The notes beneath the pieces are model-generated. The model saw only the letters and a program-made list of their open reading frames with translations, was not told the DNA's origin and searched no databases. From Calliopsis andreniformis (Eukaryota > Arthropoda > Insecta > Hymenoptera > Andrenidae): DNA of 64,000 nt. The position numbers and the translations under genes are program-made. The DNA lies in contig NW_027480464.1 in the NCBI RefSeq assembly GCF_051401765.1, positions 3,739,473 through 3,803,472 of the forward strand, written 5' to 3'. Shown in pieces: positions 63,012 through 64,000 of the stretch. Within the stretch, counting starts at the first letter, position 1, and each line of letters starts with the position of its first letter.

Positions 63012-64000
63012 TCAATCCTCAATCCTCAATCCTCAATCTTCAATCCTCGATACTCAATCTTCAATCCTCAATCCTCAATCCTCAATCCTCAATCCTCATC
63101 CTTCAATCCTCAATACCCAATCCTCAATCTTCAATCCTCAATCCTCAATCCTCAATACTCAATCTTCAATCCTCAATCCTCAATCCTCATTCTTCAATCC
63201 TCAATACCCAATCCTCAATCCTCAATCTATAATCCTCAACCCTCAATCCTCAATTCTCAATCCTCAATCCTCAGTCCTCATTCTTCAATCCCCAATACCC
63301 AATCCTCAATCCTCAATCTATAATACTCAATCCTCAATCCTCAATTCTCAATCCGCAATCCTCAGTCCTCAGTCCTCAAACCTCAATCCTCAACCCTGAT
63401 TACTCATCGTCAATCCTCAATCCTCAACCTTCAATCATCAATCCTCAATCCTCAATCCTCAATCCTCAATCCTCAATCTTTAATCCTCAATCCTCAATCC
63501 TCAATCCTGAATCTTCAATCCTCAATACTCAATCTTCAATCCTCAATCCACAATCCTCAATCCTCAATCCTCATTCTTCAATCCTCAATACCCAATCCTC
63601 AATCTTCAATCCTCAATCCTCAATCCTCAATTCTCAATCCTCGATCCTCCATTTTCAATCCTCATTCTTCAATCCTCAATACCCAATACTCAATCTTCAA
63701 TCCTCAATCCTCAATCCTCAATCCTCAATTCTCAATCCTCAATTCTCAGTCCTCAGACCTCAAACCTCAATCCTCAACACTCAACCCTCATCGTCAATCC
63801 TCAATCCTCAATCCTCAATCCTCTATCTTCAATCCTCAATACTCAATCTTCAATCCTCAATCCACAATCCTCAATCCTCAATCCTCATTCTTCAATCCTC
63901 AATACCCAATCCTCAATCTTCAATCCTCAATCCTCAATACTCAATCTTCAATCCTCAATCCTCAATCCTGAATCCTCAATCCTCATTCTTCAATCCTCAA

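Larger units (their letters stand above)
1..64000. repeat. 7 bp satellite array (TCAATCC)n filling the window
   Basis: The + strand is built end to end from TCAATCC and point variants of it (TCAATAC, TCAATCT, TCATTCT, TCAGTCC, TCAACCC, TCAAACC, TCAATTC, TGAATCC, TTAATCC). Pure runs are short. The longest I noticed is about eleven perfect units near 6,571-6,649. The + strand is C-rich and nearly G-free, so the complement is a G-rich, C-poor GGATTGA repeat. No stretch longer than about 40 bp escapes the heptamer pattern except inside the landmark modules listed separately. I see no gene, RNA gene, insertion sequence or CRISPR array anywhere in it. The array runs off both ends of the window. Known satellites of short unit with higher-order structure are the closest general analogue; I do not recognise this family or its host. 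Confidence 0.97.
31385..64000. repeat. Right domain: B-C-A mosaic
   Basis: From about 31.4 kb the array changes architecture. Nine B and ten C landmarks appear, D-type A landmarks vanish, and multi-kb blocks recur at high identity. All nine B landmarks have a C exactly 280 bp downstream (AGAATATCC core to core). C to the next A is 600 bp in eight cases and 971 bp in two. The domain reads as a small number of ancestral multi-kb units reshuffled by recombination. The two domains share the heptamer and the A landmark, so they are one family at different stages of evolution. Confidence 0.85.
58087..64000. repeat. 6 kb block, copy 2 of the 15 kb-spaced pair
   Basis: Order and variants are the same as at 43,030-49,006. 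A 63 bp stretch (copy 1 positions 43,965-44,027) is absent, with the joint at about 59,021. The match continues to the last base of the window, so the block extends beyond it. Confidence 0.88.

Noticed and set aside
1..64000. CRISPR array
   Set aside because: The unit is 7 bp with no unique spacers, and the 160 bp landmarks are too long, too variable and too far apart. No cas genes are present.
1..64000. Active telomere
   Set aside because: Pure runs are short, variants are everywhere and there are multi-kb higher-order blocks. Telomerase-made arrays are far more uniform.
1..64000. Cyanobacterial-type short tandem heptanucleotide repeats
   Set aside because: Those are normally short tracts between genes. 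Here 64 kb is continuous, with no gene and with large-scale order.
1..64000. tRNA, rRNA or structured RNA genes
   Set aside because: The near absence of G on the + strand rules out the required stems, and no conserved tRNA or rRNA boxes were seen.
1..64000. Promoters, terminators or riboswitches
   Set aside because: TATA-like or hairpin signals are absent apart from the small landmark dyad, and there is no gene for them to serve.

Overview
The whole 64 kb window is one continuous satellite-type tandem array. The basic unit is 7 bp, TCAATCC on the + strand (GGATTGA on the - strand), repeated about nine thousand times with many point variants (TCAATAC, TCAATCT, TCATTCT, TCAGTCC, TCAACCC, TCAAACC, TCAATTC and others). 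I see no credible protein gene, no tRNA or rRNA, no transposon and no unique-sequence island. The + strand is almost free of G. The long open frames on the + strand are a by-product of the repeat: 7 is not a multiple of 3, so all three + frames spell the same cyclic heptapeptide (S-S-I-L-N-P-Q). The - strand meets TGA once every 21 bp in every frame.

Above the 7 bp level the array is highly organised. A 160 bp landmark, called A here, recurs 43 times by my count. It carries AGAATATCCTCAATTCACAG and a CTCTATCCACAAACGTC-like stretch. It falls into subtypes: D with ATCGATCATTTGG, S with TCAGTTGTC, S3 with a TTGAAACC core, K with TCAGTCGTCTATCC, and L with TCAATTGTC. Two diverged relatives, B and C, occur only to the right of about 31.4 kb. 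B and C are always 280 bp apart, and C is followed by an A landmark at 600 bp (eight cases) or 971 bp (two cases).

Layout: (I) 1-29,339 is the left domain. It has A landmarks only, in a recurring order D-S-S3-K that repeats imperfectly every 2.6-4.2 kb. (II) 29,340-31,252 is a clean 948 bp tandem duplication. (III) 31,385-64,000 is the right domain, a mosaic of B-C-A blocks copied from one another over 5-15 kb. Segments of several kb, such as 43.0-49.0 kb versus 58.1-64.0 kb, differ at only a handful of bases by eye. Smaller tandem duplications (70, 182, 272 and about 480 bp) and deletions (63, 307 bp) are visible. Together these fit repeated unequal exchange or gene conversion.

The organism cannot be named from this sequence. 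A gene-free array of this size with multi-kb higher-order structure is most like eukaryotic pericentromeric, subtelomeric or sex/B-chromosome satellite DNA. An unusual prokaryotic or environmental replicon is not excluded. All counts and intervals are by eye. Landmark positions are exact to a few bases; duplication edges are approximate because the filler between landmarks is so self-similar.
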